A stretch of 64,000 bases of DNA from Bhargavaea changchunensis (GTDB taxonomy: Bacteria > Bacillota > Bacilli > Bacillales_A > Planococcaceae): contig NZ_JBHTCT010000007.1 of the NCBI RefSeq assembly GCF_042665595.1, forward strand, positions 1-64,000, in the 5' to 3' direction. Positions 33,784 to 42,548 of this stretch are shown one piece after another; position 1 is the stretch's first letter; each line of letters opens with the position of its first letter. The position numbers and the translations under genes were made by a program. Under the pieces are notes generated by a model, which saw only the letters and a list, made by a program, of their open reading frames with translations, ran no database searches and was not told the DNA's origin.

Positions 33784-34878
33784 TTACGCTTCCACATTCA
33801 CCTTCGACAGGTTCTTGATAATGGCGTCAGTGATTTCCACTGTGTCCGCAGTACCGCCGATATCACGTGTCAGGACGCCCTGTCCCGTCGTATTGGCGAT
33901 CGCTTGGTTGACGCGATCCGCTTCTTCTTTCAGGCCGAGGTGGTCAAGCATGAGCGCTGCGCTGCCGATGGTGCCGATCGGGTTGGCGATGCCTTTGCCG
34001 GCGATGTCCGGTGCGGAACCATGCACTGATTCGAACATGCTCGGCGCGCTATGATCCGGGCTGAGGTTGGCGCTTGCCGCGATGCCAAGGCTTCCGGCAA
34101 GTGCGCTGCCGAGGTCGGACAGGATGTCGGCGAACAGGTTGGATGCAACGACGACTTCGAGGTCTTCCGGATGGAGGACGAAGTGAGCTGCCATGGCGTC
34201 GACGAGCCACTGGTCGGTTTCGACATCGGGATAGTCCTTCGCGACGCGGGCGAACACTTCATCCCAGAGCACCATGCCGTACTGCTGGGCGTTGCTCTTC
34301 GTCACGCTCGTGACTTTCTTGCGCTTGCGTGTTCGGGCAAGGTCGAATGCATAGCGGATGATCCGCTCGGTGCCCTTTTCCGTAAACAGCGCAGACTGGA
34401 CAGCGACTTCACCGCCAGGACCGCGTCCCTGGAAGTTGCGGCCGCCGATACCGGAGTACTCGCCTTCCGAGTTTTCGCGGACGAGGATCCAGTTGAGGCT
34501 TTCCGGGTCCGGATGGTTGATGCGGTGCGGGACGCCCGGCAGGAATTCGACAGGGCGGATGTTCGCCCACTGGTCGAGGCCCTGGCAGATTGCGAGACGC
34601 AGCCCCCAAAGGCTCACATGGTCCGGCACGCCCGGGAAGCCGACTGCACCGAAATAAATTGCGTCGTAGTCGCGCATTTTCTCTACTCCGTCCTCATCCA
34701 TCATCTTGCCGTACTCCAAATAATACTCGCAGCCCCACGGAAAATGGTCGTATTCAAAAGCAAACTTCCCTTCCGATTCCTCTGCAAGATGATCCAGTAC
34801 GCGCAGCCCCTCCTTGATGACTTCCTTACCGATCCCATCCCCCGGAATGACTGCAATCTTGAATGTCTGTTCTGCCAT
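33784..34878 (-). CDS. tartrate/D-malate dehydrogenase
   Basis: 364 residues; the second ATG (34878) is nine bases from GGAGG and preferred over that at 34884. Beta-decarboxylating dehydrogenase family (isopropylmalate/isocitrate type): AVIPGDGIGKEVIKEGLRVL, REN(S)EGEYSGIGGR, and ANLSPDHSAPSMFESVHGSA near the C-terminus. The WGLRLAICQGLDQWANIRPV stretch matches tartrate dehydrogenase/D-malate enzymes. It can oxidise tartrate to oxaloglycolate and decarboxylate to glycerate, or D-malate to pyruvate, with NAD and Mn2+. Pairing with glycerate kinase favours tartrate. Confidence 0.87.
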   Translation of the reverse strand: MAEQTFKIAVIPGDGIGKEVIKEGLRVLDHLAEESEGKFAFEYDHFPWGCEYYLEYGKMMDEDGVEKMRDYDAIYFGAVGFPGVPDHVSLWGLRLAICQGLDQWANIRPVEFLPGVPHRINHPDPESLNWILVRENSEGEYSGIGGRNFQGRGPGGEVAVQSALFTEKGTERIIRYAFDLARTRKRKKVTSVTKSNAQQYGMVLWDEVFARVAKDYPDVETDQWLVDAMAAHFVLHPEDLEVVVASNLFADILSDLGSALAGSLGIAASANLSPDHSAPSMFESVHGSAPDIAGKGIANPIGTIGSAALMLDHLGLKEEADRVNQAIANTTGQGVLTRDIGGTADTVEITDAIIKNLSKVNVEA

Positions 34879-35010
34879 CGTCATGCTCCTCCTTCGTGTT
34901 TCTGGTTATCTGAATCTTAGATTAACGTATACATTAAAGTCAAGAAGAAAATGAAAACGGTATCAAAAGTCACCTGAAATCCTTTATTTTTAGAAATTTC
35001 TCTATTTGCT

Positions 35011-35040
35011 ATTGACTACAATGTATTCATTGTCTACAAT
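35011..35040. promoter_or_regulatory. candidate GntR operator upstream of DASS transporter
   Basis: Direct repeats ATTGACTACAAT (35011-35022) and ATTGTCTACAAT (35029-35040), 18 bases apart. TTGTCTACAA resembles FadR-subfamily GntR half-site pairs. Both divergent promoters (tartrate dehydrogenase and transporter) are within reach. Confidence 0.5.
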
Positions 35041-35104
35041 CTGATTCAAGATTGGTTGTTGAAAGCGATTTCATTCGAAGCAGTGAAAAGGAGGAGAGTA
35101 GTAG

Positions 35105-36742
35105 ATGTCATTTGCTGAAAACCTGTGGGGTCAGCTCTGGGTCTGGAACGATCAGGCCAAGGCCCTCTTAAAGGCCATTGTGACACTGAATGTCATGGCG
35201 ATCGTGACCACCGCCGGATCCGGCTCATCGGGATCTGAAGAGGAAAAAGGCCGGCTGAAAAGCCCGCCCCGTGCACCAACGTATACCGTTCCGCAGAAAA
35301 TCGGGCTTGTCCTCGGACCGTCTTTCTTCTTATTGATCAAGCTGTTCGTCCAGCCGGCCGGCATGTCGGATGAGGCCGTGTCCGTACTCGCCTCCCTTGT
35401 CTGGGTCGCCACGTGGTGGGTGACCGAGGCGATGCCAATTCCGGTCACTTCCCTGCTGCCGATCATGCTGCTTCCTCTCCTCGGAGTCATGGAAACCGGA
35501 GCGGTGACCGCCAACTACGGGGATACGCTGATTTTCCTGTTTGCGGGAAGCTTCATGATCGCCCTGTCGATGGAAAAGTGGAACCTGCACAAGCGGATCG
35601 CACTGTCGATCATCCATGCGGTCGGAACGAACCCGTCGACGATCATTCTTGGCTTTATGATTGCGACGGCCTCCCTGTCGATGTTCATTTCGAACACGGC
35701 AACGACACTGATGATGGTGCCGATCAGCCTGGCCGTTGCAAAGCATGTCGCCGATTCGTTGAAAAATGATCCTTCCGTGGACACGACGCCGGGCAAATTC
35801 GCCTTCGGCACTGCACTTATGCTCGGGACTGCCTATTCCGCGACCATCGGCGGGTTCGGCTCCATCGTCGGCGCTCCGGCAAACATCATCCTCGCCGGAA
35901 CCGTGAAGACGATGTATGACGTCGACATCTCCTTCGCCCGCTGGCTGATGTTCGGTGTGCCGCTTGTCGCCATCCTGATTCCGCTCGTCTGGCTGTACCT
36001 TGTAAAAATCGCTTTCCCTATGAAGGTGAAGGATATCCCTGGTGGACGCGACATCGTCAAGAAGGACCTCGACTCGCTCGGCAAGATGAGGTACGAGGAA
36101 AAAGTGGTCCTGGCGGTTTTCGCCCTCACCGGTGCCGCCTGGATCACGCGCGGATTTATCCTCAACAAGTTCATCCCAGGCCTCGATGATACGCTGATCG
36201 CGGTGTTCGCCGGCATCCTGCTGTTCCTGCTTCCTGCTAAAAACCGGGAAGGCAACATTATGGACTGGGAGACCGCAAAGAAGCTGCCGTGGGGCATCCT
36301 CTGGCTGTTCGGCGGTGGCCTTGCGCTTGCTGCAGGCATCATGGAATCGGGACTCGATAAATGGATCGGCGAGCAACTGACTGCCTTTAGCGGCCTCCCG
36401 CTAATTGCCTCGATTGCCCTGATGGTTACTGTGATCCTGATTCTGACCGAATTCACTTCCAACACGGCAACTGCTACAATGGTTTATCCGATTGTCGCCG
36501 TGGCCGCCGTTTCCCTGGGGACAGACCCGATCATCCTGATGGTCGCTGCGAACATGGGCGCCACATTCGCTTATATGTTCCCGGTCGCCGCTCCGCCGAA
36601 TGCTATCGTCTTCGGTACAGGGTACGTTAAGATGAGCAAGATGGCTGCCGCCGGTTTCTGGCTTAACCTGTTCTCGCTGGTGTTCACCTTGATTGTCGTC
36701 ACCTATTTTGTTCCACTGGTGTTTGGCGGACTGATGAAATGA
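35105..36742 (+). CDS. DASS/SLC13-family dicarboxylate:sodium symporter
   Basis: 545 residues, about 12 membrane segments after a hydrophilic N-terminal extension (1-60). The SLC13 signature TEFTSNTATATMVYPIVAVA is near residue 450, and a first SNT loop is at FISNTATTLMMVPISLAVA. Family members import succinate, malate, fumarate or tartrate with Na+. Divergent to tartrate dehydrogenase across a shared 226-base regulatory region; L-tartrate or malate is the likely substrate. AAAGGAGGAGA precedes the ATG. Confidence 0.88.
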   Translation: MSFAENLWGQLWVWNDQAKALLKAIVTLNVMAIVTTAGSGSSGSEEEKGRLKSPPRAPTYTVPQKIGLVLGPSFFLLIKLFVQPAGMSDEAVSVLASLVWVATWWVTEAMPIPVTSLLPIMLLPLLGVMETGAVTANYGDTLIFLFAGSFMIALSMEKWNLHKRIALSIIHAVGTNPSTIILGFMIATASLSMFISNTATTLMMVPISLAVAKHVADSLKNDPSVDTTPGKFAFGTALMLGTAYSATIGGFGSIVGAPANIILAGTVKTMYDVDISFARWLMFGVPLVAILIPLVWLYLVKIAFPMKVKDIPGGRDIVKKDLDSLGKMRYEEKVVLAVFALTGAAWITRGFILNKFIPGLDDTLIAVFAGILLFLLPAKNREGNIMDWETAKKLPWGILWLFGGGLALAAGIMESGLDKWIGEQLTAFSGLPLIASIALMVTVILILTEFTSNTATATMVYPIVAVAAVSLGTDPIILMVAANMGATFAYMFPVAAPPNAIVFGTGYVKMSKMAAAGFWLNLFSLVFTLIVVTYFVPLVFGGLMK

Positions 36743-36743
36743 C

Positions 36744-36782
36744 AAAAAGGATTGGAAGCTTTCGGGCTTCCAATCCTTTTAT
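36744..36782. terminator. bidirectional terminator between transporter and gntR
   Basis: AAAAGGATTGGAAG / CTTCCAATCCTTTT, 14-base stem between converging genes. Confidence 0.8.
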
Positions 36783-37477
36783 TCGTTGATCCGGCTCAAC
36801 ACTTCCAGGATCTCTTTCTGTGCCCGGCTCCGGTGGGACTCCATCAGCTTCCGCGCAGCCTTTCCATCTTTGGCTCTCATTGCCGCAACAATTGCCTTGT
36901 GTTCGATGATCGACTGCGTCGGCACAGGCCGCTCCGCAATCGTATACAGCCGCGCCCGGTACGACTGGTCGGCATAGCTGTCGATGATGCCGGTGAGCCG
37001 CTGGTTGTCTGCGCATCGGACGATCCGGTCATGGAACTCATCATCCAGGGACGACCACTTTTTCAGGTCGCCGGACCGGAGTGCCTCTTCCTGACTGCCG
37101 ATGATGCTGTCGAGACGCCCGAGCAGATCCTCTGCCGCCCGCTCGGCGGCCAGCTCGATCGCCAGCCCGTCCAGCGTGCCGATGATTGCATAAATCTCCT
37201 TAAGATCATCCGCTTCAATAGGTGCCACAATGAACCCCCGCCGTGGCACGAGCGTCAGCATCCCTTCCGTCTCCAAGCGGACAAGCGCTTCCCGAACCGG
37301 CGTCCGGCTCATCTCGAGTGCCTCGCTGATCTCCCGCTCGAGGATGGCTTGGCCCGGCGGCAGCACCAGATTACGGATCGCCAGCCTCACCGTATGATAC
37401 GCCTGCTGCGGCAGGCGGTATTCGTCCAATCCCTCGAGTTTTTTCGCAAAGGGGGTTAACGTTGACACGATATCCAT
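36779..37477 (-). CDS. GntR/FadR-family regulator (FCD domain)
   Basis: 232 residues from the ATG at 37477 (GGAG eight bases upstream; a longer frame to 37534 lacks an RBS). Winged HTH: AILEREISEALEMSRTPVRE then ALVRLETEGML. The all-alpha FCD effector domain follows, with metal/ligand residues in DDEFHDRIVRCADNQR and HKAIVAAMRAKDGKAARKLM. FCD regulators typically sense organic acids; this is the likely repressor of the tartrate genes. Confidence 0.86.
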   Translation of the reverse strand: MDIVSTLTPFAKKLEGLDEYRLPQQAYHTVRLAIRNLVLPPGQAILEREISEALEMSRTPVREALVRLETEGMLTLVPRRGFIVAPIEADDLKEIYAIIGTLDGLAIELAAERAAEDLLGRLDSIIGSQEEALRSGDLKKWSSLDDEFHDRIVRCADNQRLTGIIDSYADQSYRARLYTIAERPVPTQSIIEHKAIVAAMRAKDGKAARKLMESHRSRAQKEILEVLSRINE

Positions 37478-37614
37478 ACCATCCGCTCCATTTCCTATTG
37501 TTTCTATTATAAGGGAACGGGGTTGCTTAATCATAGCTTTTGCTAAACTCTGATTGCATCCGGCTCTGAACGGGTAGACACTTTTTATCTGTTACATGAC
37601 TTGGAGTGGACATC

Positions 37615-38307
37615 ATGAAGAAATGGCTAGTGGTATCGGTTTTATTGAATATCCTGCTGATCGGGGCAGCGATATGGATCATCCAATTGAATGGCGGGGA
37701 GCGTTTCGTCAAGGCCCAGTGGCGGGCGCTGACCTCCGACAAGTCGTTCAGTGAATATTATCAGACCAAAACATCGGTCTTCAAGGAGTCGCCTGTTGCG
37801 CCGGTCGACAAGGCATTTATCGGTGACAGCCTGACCGATTACGGTTCTTTCGGCGAGTACTTCCCGGATGAGCAAGTGATCAATCGGGGTGTTTATGACG
37901 ACACGTCCGAGCTCGTCCTGAACCGCATCGATGAAGTTGCCGGGCGGGAGCCGGCGGAAGCGTATGTGATGGTCGGGATCAATGACATCATCAAAGGAGT
38001 CAAACCCGAGACATACGAAAAGAACCTTCGCGGGATTATCGATGCCTTCGATCCTTCTGTAACGGAGGTGACCCTGTTCTCCATCTTGCCGGTGAACCAT
38101 GACCTGGTCGGCAATGCGGTCAGTGACGAGGAGATTTCCAAGTTCAATGAAATCATCCGTCAGGTCGCGGAGGAAAGCGGGTCGGAATTTATTGACCTCC
38201 ATTCGCATTTCTTGGACGACAAGGAGCAGCTGGCAAGGCAATACACGGTGGACGGATTGCACTTGAACGGGAAGGGTTACGATGTTTGGCTGGAGCAGAT
38301 GAAGTGA
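37615..38307 (+). CDS. membrane-anchored SGNH/GDSL hydrolase
   Basis: 230 residues from the ATG at 37615. An N-terminal uncleaved signal anchor or signal peptide (MKKWLVVSVLLNILLIGAAI) precedes an extracytoplasmic SGNH domain. Block I is FIGDSLTDYG (Ser nucleophile), block III VGINDI, block V DGLHLNGKGY (Asp-His of the triad). Such enzymes deacylate cell-envelope or other esters. Stands alone, with a terminator behind. Specificity unknown. Confidence 0.85.
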   Translation: MKKWLVVSVLLNILLIGAAIWIIQLNGGERFVKAQWRALTSDKSFSEYYQTKTSVFKESPVAPVDKAFIGDSLTDYGSFGEYFPDEQVINRGVYDDTSELVLNRIDEVAGREPAEAYVMVGINDIIKGVKPETYEKNLRGIIDAFDPSVTEVTLFSILPVNHDLVGNAVSDEEISKFNEIIRQVAEESGSEFIDLHSHFLDDKEQLARQYTVDGLHLNGKGYDVWLEQMK

Positions 38308-38325
38308 TGAATGGTATATAAAAAA

Positions 38326-38352
38326 CCATGCGCGAGTCCGCGCATGCTTTTT
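38326..38352. terminator. bidirectional terminator
   Basis: GCATGCGCGGAC / GTCCGCGCATGC-type hairpin (minus-strand reading) with A- and T-runs, between the SGNH gene and the small minus-strand gene. Confidence 0.7.
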
Positions 38353-38371
38353 ATTTCCGGCTTCCAGTCTT

Positions 38372-38530
38372 TCAGGCCACCCATTCCTTCAGCGCCTGTT
38401 TGAGAAACTTGATATCTTCCATAATTTTCGCTTGTATTTCTTTGTCTCGGCAACGGGTACGGTCTCTGTGCAGTCGCAATAATTCATAAGAAAACATCAT
38501 CACTTCAGTGGTTCGATCTTGCTGCTTCAT
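38372..38530 (-). CDS. small unknown protein, 52 residues
   Basis: MKQQDRTTEVMMFSYELLRL begins a 52-residue, helical, basic protein ending KFLKQALKEWVA. Support comes from an excellent RBS (AAAGGAGGGAGG, five bases before ATG) and a terminator about 20 bases after the stop. No homologue recognised. No signal peptide or membrane segment; probably a small cytosolic helical-hairpin protein. Confidence 0.6.
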   Translation of the reverse strand: MKQQDRTTEVMMFSYELLRLHRDRTRCRDKEIQAKIMEDIKFLKQALKEWVA

Positions 38531-38677
38531 GGTCCCTCCCTCCTTTGAAGAAGCTTAGTATGTTTTTTTAATACCCGAATTTGGAAATAAAAAATCCAAA
38601 AAGATAAAATAAATAGCTATTAAAATACTCGATTTAAAATCTCTGGTAATCTTAACCTGACATCACCACCATTTTTT

Positions 38678-39010
38678 ATGTTAAAATTTGTCGAAGAAGT
38701 CAGTTTGAATTCAAAGCGATTATCGCCAATATTCAGGGGTGATGAATTGGAGCCGGTCATATTCAGGCAGTTGGCGCATGATAAATGGGAGTGTGCTGCG
38801 TCAGGATCGATTGCCTATTCAGTCAAGGGTGTCGAAATTCTGACGGCAGACCGGCCGATTCAGGAGCATTTCCGTACCCTTGAGGCAAATCGGATAATCA
38901 TCACGAATCTCACTGCCCTTAACGGTACCTATGTCGCTATTGGCGGCAGGTACGAAGTGGAGCAGGTGGAAGACGGGCGTATTTTCCTCAAGCCGCACCG
39001 TTCTTTTTGA
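38678..39010 (+). CDS. unknown 110-residue protein
   Basis: Unrecognised. The frame reads as a globular alpha/beta protein with no membrane segment (FRQLAHDKWECAASGSIAYS). The annotated start has a poor RBS; the frame is AT-rich at the front and moderate GC later. A strong terminator follows at 39029, supporting real transcription. Confidence 0.5.
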   Translation: MLKFVEEVSLNSKRLSPIFRGDELEPVIFRQLAHDKWECAASGSIAYSVKGVEILTADRPIQEHFRTLEANRIIITNLTALNGTYVAIGGRYEVEQVEDGRIFLKPHRSF

Positions 39011-39028
39011 GAGGCAACAGAAAACATA

Positions 39029-39060
39029 AAGGCCGACCGGAAACCGGTCGGCCTTCTTTG
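39029..39060. terminator. bidirectional terminator
   Basis: AAGGCCGACCGG / CCGGTCGGCCTT hairpin between converging genes. Confidence 0.75.
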
Positions 39061-39074
39061 AACTTTTTAAGGTA

Positions 39075-39593
39075 TCACTCGCCCGGATTCTCCAACGCAA
39101 TCTTGATATGTGCCAAGTGGTGCTCCTGATGCCAAGAGAGTTTCGCCAGCTTGGTGGCGACTTTGATTTCTCCGTTTGCTTCATGGATGAATGAGCGGTC
39201 CAGCTGGTCTTCGGTGATGCTTTGGCCGAGGGCGACAATTCGCTCATTAATGCCTTCCAGCATTTTAATAGAGGGTTCAACAGGTAGTTCGGTATCCGGT
39301 AGGACCGCCCATTTGTCTTGATCAAAGCCGGGTACGGTCGGGCTGTTGTCCGTCAATGCAAGTCGCAGGCGCTGGTACATGTTCAGCTGGGAATCGGCGA
39401 TATGGTGTACCAGTTGCCGGACGTTCCAGCTGCCTTCCCGGTATTTTCGGCCCAGCTCCTCTTCACTTAAGGAGTCTACCGTTTCTCTCAGCCGGGTCGT
39501 GTATGTTTTGATTTTCTCCAGCCATCCTTCGACATCGCTTAGGGTGACCTTTTCGGGAACGTCCAGTTGGCCGATCGGGAACTTCACATCCAT
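39075..39593 (-). CDS. YfiT/BstA-like DinB-superfamily thiol transferase
   Basis: 172 residues, four-helix DinB/YfiT bundle. Metal-binding His positions: WNVRQLVHHIADSQLNMYQR (one) and LSWHQEHHLAHIKIAL (two). The match is to Bacillus YfiT, linked to bacillithiol S-transfer and metal-dependent hydrolysis. Length is typical. Monocistronic. Role in detoxification via bacillithiol is family-based inference. Confidence 0.86.
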   Translation of the reverse strand: MDVKFPIGQLDVPEKVTLSDVEGWLEKIKTYTTRLRETVDSLSEEELGRKYREGSWNVRQLVHHIADSQLNMYQRLRLALTDNSPTVPGFDQDKWAVLPDTELPVEPSIKMLEGINERIVALGQSITEDQLDRSFIHEANGEIKVATKLAKLSWHQEHHLAHIKIALENPGE

Positions 39594-39679
39594 GCTAAAA
39601 CCCCTTTTCCGAATTTATTTCTAAATATTTCGTCATTAACTTTCAATATACCGAATGGGCTTGTCTCTTGCAAACTAAA

Positions 39680-39710
39680 AAGCATGCACTGTTACAGTGC
39701 ATGCCTTCAG
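39680..39710 (-). terminator. terminator after 39707 gene
   Basis: AAGCATGCACTGT-TACAGTGCATGC hairpin just past the stop codon. Confidence 0.65.
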
Positions 39711-39913
39711 TCGACTTTCCTGATTCTTTTTTTAATGTCCAGCACCGCTCCATCATTGTCCGACAGCCGGGTTTTCTCTGCCAGCCTCGGGTCGATCCGG
39801 CATGTCCGGGCAGTGCCCTGCTCCTTCAGCCGGTCCATGTGCGTCTGCATCTGTTGCTGCGCCCTTTGGGATGCCGCTTCCATAAAGGCTTTATTGATTC
39901 GACGATCTTTCAT
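39707..39913 (-). CDS. small unknown protein coupled to membrane protein
   Basis: 68 residues, basic and hydrophilic (MKDRRINKAFMEAASQRAQQ, then a tail IKKRIRKVD). The start lies inside the last codons of the upstream membrane-protein gene, in another frame, with AAAGGAGGAGAG before it; hence translationally coupled. No family recognised. Confidence 0.6.
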   Translation of the reverse strand: MKDRRINKAFMEAASQRAQQQMQTHMDRLKEQGTARTCRIDPRLAEKTRLSDNDGAVLDIKKRIRKVD

Positions 39914-40805
39914 TCTGACTCTCCTCCTTTAGCAGTTGTTGTGAAAGGGTGATGACATGGAGCGCGCGGTCGATGTTGGCGATGAGGATGTTGTGCAGCA
40001 CAGAGAACAGGAAGTCATCACTCGTCCGGAATGCATAGGAATAGCTGGTGAGGATTGTGAAGTACTCCCCGTCTTCAAAAATATGCCGGTGGATAAAGGT
40101 GTTTTTCTTCGGCCAGACGTCTGCCTCCCGGTTCACAAAAACCGAGTCCGCCGAGTGCCGGGCCTTGTTCACAAGGAGTTTTAAGGGCTTGGAGAGAGAT
40201 TCGGTCTCCGTCCCGCTGATGATTGCATAATCAAAGCTGTGTCCGTAATGCTTCAGGTACTGGTCGGCCGTCTGTTCCAGGTAGCCTGACAGGAGTGATT
40301 CGTAAACCTCGCCAATCGGCCGCATCCGATCTGCGGGCTGGAAGCTTTCCTCAAGCAGCACTTCAAACACAAAGTCGTACACTTCCTGCCCCGAGAAAAA
40401 CTTCATCAGCTTCGCGGGGTGGATGGAGTCTTCGACTTCCCCCTTCAGAACTTCGATTTTCTTTTCCGGACTTTCCGCTTCCAGTTCAAAGTTCATGACC
40501 TTCAGGCGCTGCAGGTTTTTCATGCCGAGACGGGCCACGACAAAAAACAGGATCCAGAGCAAGATCAGGCAGGCGCTGACCGTGATCTTCTGAAGCTCAG
40601 ACGAATCCCCGATCGCTACGATCGACAGCTTCAACAGGCTGAACTTCTCCAGCTCCGCCTCGGTAAACTCCCTGACGCCTTCGAACGCCAGCACATTGCG
40701 GAAGATGACCCCAAGCAAAAACAGCAGCCCCGCAAAGTAGAGCCCGATCGGCAAGTACCGGGTCACAAAGGGCCTCAGCCGGAGCGTCCAGAAGGCATTC
40801 CACAT
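39891..40805 (-). CDS. unknown membrane protein with cytosolic domain
   Basis: 304 residues from the ATG at 40805 (AGGGGAGGGG upstream; longer frame rejected). Two membrane segments near residues 18-38 and 75-95 (YLPIGLYFAGLLFLLGVIF; ITVSACLILLWILFFVVARL). A soluble domain of about 200 residues follows (FFSGQEVYDFVFEVLLEESF; DYAIISGTETESLSKPLKLL). No family recognised. Forms a two-gene unit with the overlapping 68-residue gene. Confidence 0.65.
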   Translation of the reverse strand: MWNAFWTLRLRPFVTRYLPIGLYFAGLLFLLGVIFRNVLAFEGVREFTEAELEKFSLLKLSIVAIGDSSELQKITVSACLILLWILFFVVARLGMKNLQRLKVMNFELEAESPEKKIEVLKGEVEDSIHPAKLMKFFSGQEVYDFVFEVLLEESFQPADRMRPIGEVYESLLSGYLEQTADQYLKHYGHSFDYAIISGTETESLSKPLKLLVNKARHSADSVFVNREADVWPKKNTFIHRHIFEDGEYFTILTSYSYAFRTSDDFLFSVLHNILIANIDRALHVITLSQQLLKEESQNERSSNQ

Positions 40806-40907
40806 CGCTTCCCCTCCCCTTTGCACCAGTGTATGCAACGCTGCTCCCGTTCTTCTCCGCTGGCGTCCGGGAAATGAAATGGAAGGATGCTATGGAGGAC
40901 ACGGAAA

Positions 40908-40938
40908 ACAGCAAAAGGAGCCGGATCGGCTCCTTTGC
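40908..40938 (-). terminator. terminator after 40959 gene
   Basis: CAAAGGAGCCG / CGGCTCCTTTT hairpin about 20 bases past the stop. Confidence 0.65.
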
Positions 40939-40958
40939 CCATAAATAATGCCGTACGG

Positions 40959-41174
40959 TCATGCCTGATAATAGTCATTGTATTCATCATAGGAATGGGC
41001 TTCGTGATGGTCATGGCCATGCAACGCCCAATACATTTGGACCAGTTGCATTTCATACTGGACATGTTTCTTGTAGAAATAAATATGCTTCTCGGGGTCA
41101 CTGTGTTCGTAGAACTTTGCCAGTGTTCCATACAAACTCGTCATCTGAAGAAGCTGGGCCAATCTCGGGTCCAC
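40959..41174 (-). CDS. small unknown protein, possibly spore-related
   Basis: 71 residues from GTG at 41174, chosen because AAAAGGAGAGATCTG precedes it; the frame is open to a TTG at 41264 (AGGAAGG upstream), which would give 101 residues. The protein is helical in its first part (DPRLAQLLQMTSLYGTLAKF), with an unusual His/Tyr/acidic tail (ALHGHDHHEAHSYDEYNDYY). A CATATTCTA element upstream resembles a late sporulation -10 box, so a coat or spore-associated role is conceivable but unproven. Confidence 0.5.
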   Translation of the reverse strand: MDPRLAQLLQMTSLYGTLAKFYEHSDPEKHIYFYKKHVQYEMQLVQMYWALHGHDHHEAHSYDEYNDYYQA

Positions 41175-41404
41175 CAGATCTCTCCTTTTATAGGGAATCA
41201 AGTACATCGTATGCGTAATGGGCTTGGTGGGCTGGGCGGTTGATTCTGTACCTTCTTCCTGCAACGCCTTCCTGAAAATGACCCAGTACTAGAATATGGT
41301 TTATTAAATTGGATAAAGTAAAGAGTCTAAAGCACCTCCTGATTTTGTCTGTAAAAAATAAAAATACCGGGTATAAAATAGTTTCCATGCGCATATCCTA
41401 ACCT

Positions 41405-41565
41405 CATCACAGGGCCGCGGCACCGCCCTGTCCTGCGCGTACGGGCACTCTTGACGGAGAGTGGAAAACAAACACGCGCCGCTCCGGCCGGGGTGCGAGC
41501 CCGGTAGTGCCGCTATTACATAGGAAATAAGCCCCCGGCCGGATGGTTCCGGGGGCTCATCGTTG
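41405..41565. other. GC-rich region with consecutive hairpins, possible RNA
   Basis: In a 500-base gap without a gene, four hairpins lie in series: AGGGC / GCCCT (41411-41430), CACTCT-TGACGG-AGAGTG (41447-41464), CCGGGG-TGCGAG-CCCGG (about 41490-41506) and AGCCCCCGG / CCGGGGGCT (41530-41557). It resembles a structured RNA or leader, but matches no class I can name, and the strand is uncertain. Confidence 0.35.
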
Positions 41566-41604
41566 ATATTTTATTAAAATACTTTCTTGAAACTCAATCG
41601 CTTA

Positions 41605-41643
41605 TTAATATTCTATTCACATCCGCTTCATAATCGATTCTTA
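41605..41643 (+). promoter_or_regulatory. PhoP-like box upstream of glycerophosphodiesterase
   Basis: Four hexamers at 11-base spacing: TTAATA (41605), TTCACA (41616), TTCATA (41627), TTCTTA (41638). This fits the Bacillus PhoP core binding site of direct TT(A/T/C)A(C/T)A repeats separated by five bases. Confidence 0.6.
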
Positions 41644-41677
41644 TACTGAAGTCGACAAACCACTAAGGAGTGATTGG

Positions 41678-42538
41678 ATGAAGCGGATCGTAACAGTATT
41701 GGCAGGCGTAGGAATCGCAATGAGTTCTTTTGCAGGGACTGTGGGAGCGGAACAGGCTGAGCCCACAAGCATCGTTTCCAAGCAGGAGCAGCAGAAGATG
41801 ATCAACGTGGCCCACCGCGGGGCATCCGGACATGCACCGGAAAACACGATGGCGGCATTTCATAAAGGATTCGAGATGAAAGCGGACTATATCGAGATCG
41901 ATGTCCAGATGACGAAGGACGGCGAGCTCGTCGCCATCCATGACACGACCGTCGACCGCACTACAAACGGCACGGGCGCAGTCGGCAGCCTGACATTCGA
42001 TGAAATCCGTCAGCTGGATGCGGGCAGCTGGTTCGGACCGGAGTTCGCCGGCGAGAAGGTCCCGACATTCGAAGAGATCCTTGACGCATTCCGCGGCAAG
42101 GTCGGCATCCTGATCGAGCTGAAGGCGCCGGAACTTTACCCGGGAATCGAGGAAAAGGTCGCGGAAGCGCTGATCGAGCGCAATCTGCAGAACCCGAACA
42201 ATGAAAAGATCATCATCCAGTCGTTCAACCATGAATCGATGCAGACATCGAAGGAGCTTCTGCCGAACGTCCCTCATGGCGTTCTCGTCGGTGGCGGCTG
42301 GGCGAATGTGACGGATGAGCAGCTGGCGGAGTTCGCTACATACGCTGACTACTTCAACCCGAGCATGGGCATCGTGACTCATGAACTGGTCGCTGATGTT
42401 CACGAAGCGGACATGAAGATTTATCCGTACACGTCCCGCTCCCAGGAGCAGGCCCTCCGTCTGTTCGACCTTGGCGTGGACGGCATCATCACCGACTATA
42501 CGGAACATGTGTACAAGCACCCGGTGAAAAACAGCTGA
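41678..42538 (+). CDS. secreted glycerophosphodiester phosphodiesterase
   Basis: 286 residues. Signal peptide (MKRIVTVLAGVGIAMSSFAG, likely cleavage near VGAEQA), then a GDPD TIM-barrel. Motifs: NVAHRGASGHAPENTMAAF (catalytic His, Arg, Glu, Asn), IEIDVQMTKDGELVAIHD (metal ligands and second His), GILIELKAPE and GIITDYTEHV. GlpQ-type enzymes cleave glycerophosphodiesters, and teichoic-acid glycerol phosphate, under phosphate starvation. The PhoP-like box supports that regulation. AAGGAGTG precedes the ATG. A paralogue starts at 63312. Confidence 0.9.
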   Translation: MKRIVTVLAGVGIAMSSFAGTVGAEQAEPTSIVSKQEQQKMINVAHRGASGHAPENTMAAFHKGFEMKADYIEIDVQMTKDGELVAIHDTTVDRTTNGTGAVGSLTFDEIRQLDAGSWFGPEFAGEKVPTFEEILDAFRGKVGILIELKAPELYPGIEEKVAEALIERNLQNPNNEKIIIQSFNHESMQTSKELLPNVPHGVLVGGGWANVTDEQLAEFATYADYFNPSMGIVTHELVADVHEADMKIYPYTSRSQEQALRLFDLGVDGIITDYTEHVYKHPVKNS

Positions 42539-42548
42539 ATGGGATTGT

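Noticed and set aside
41188..41394. 68-codon minus-strand frame upstream of the 71-residue gene
   Set aside because: No RBS and no recognisable product; it overlaps the region with the better-supported start of the downstream gene.
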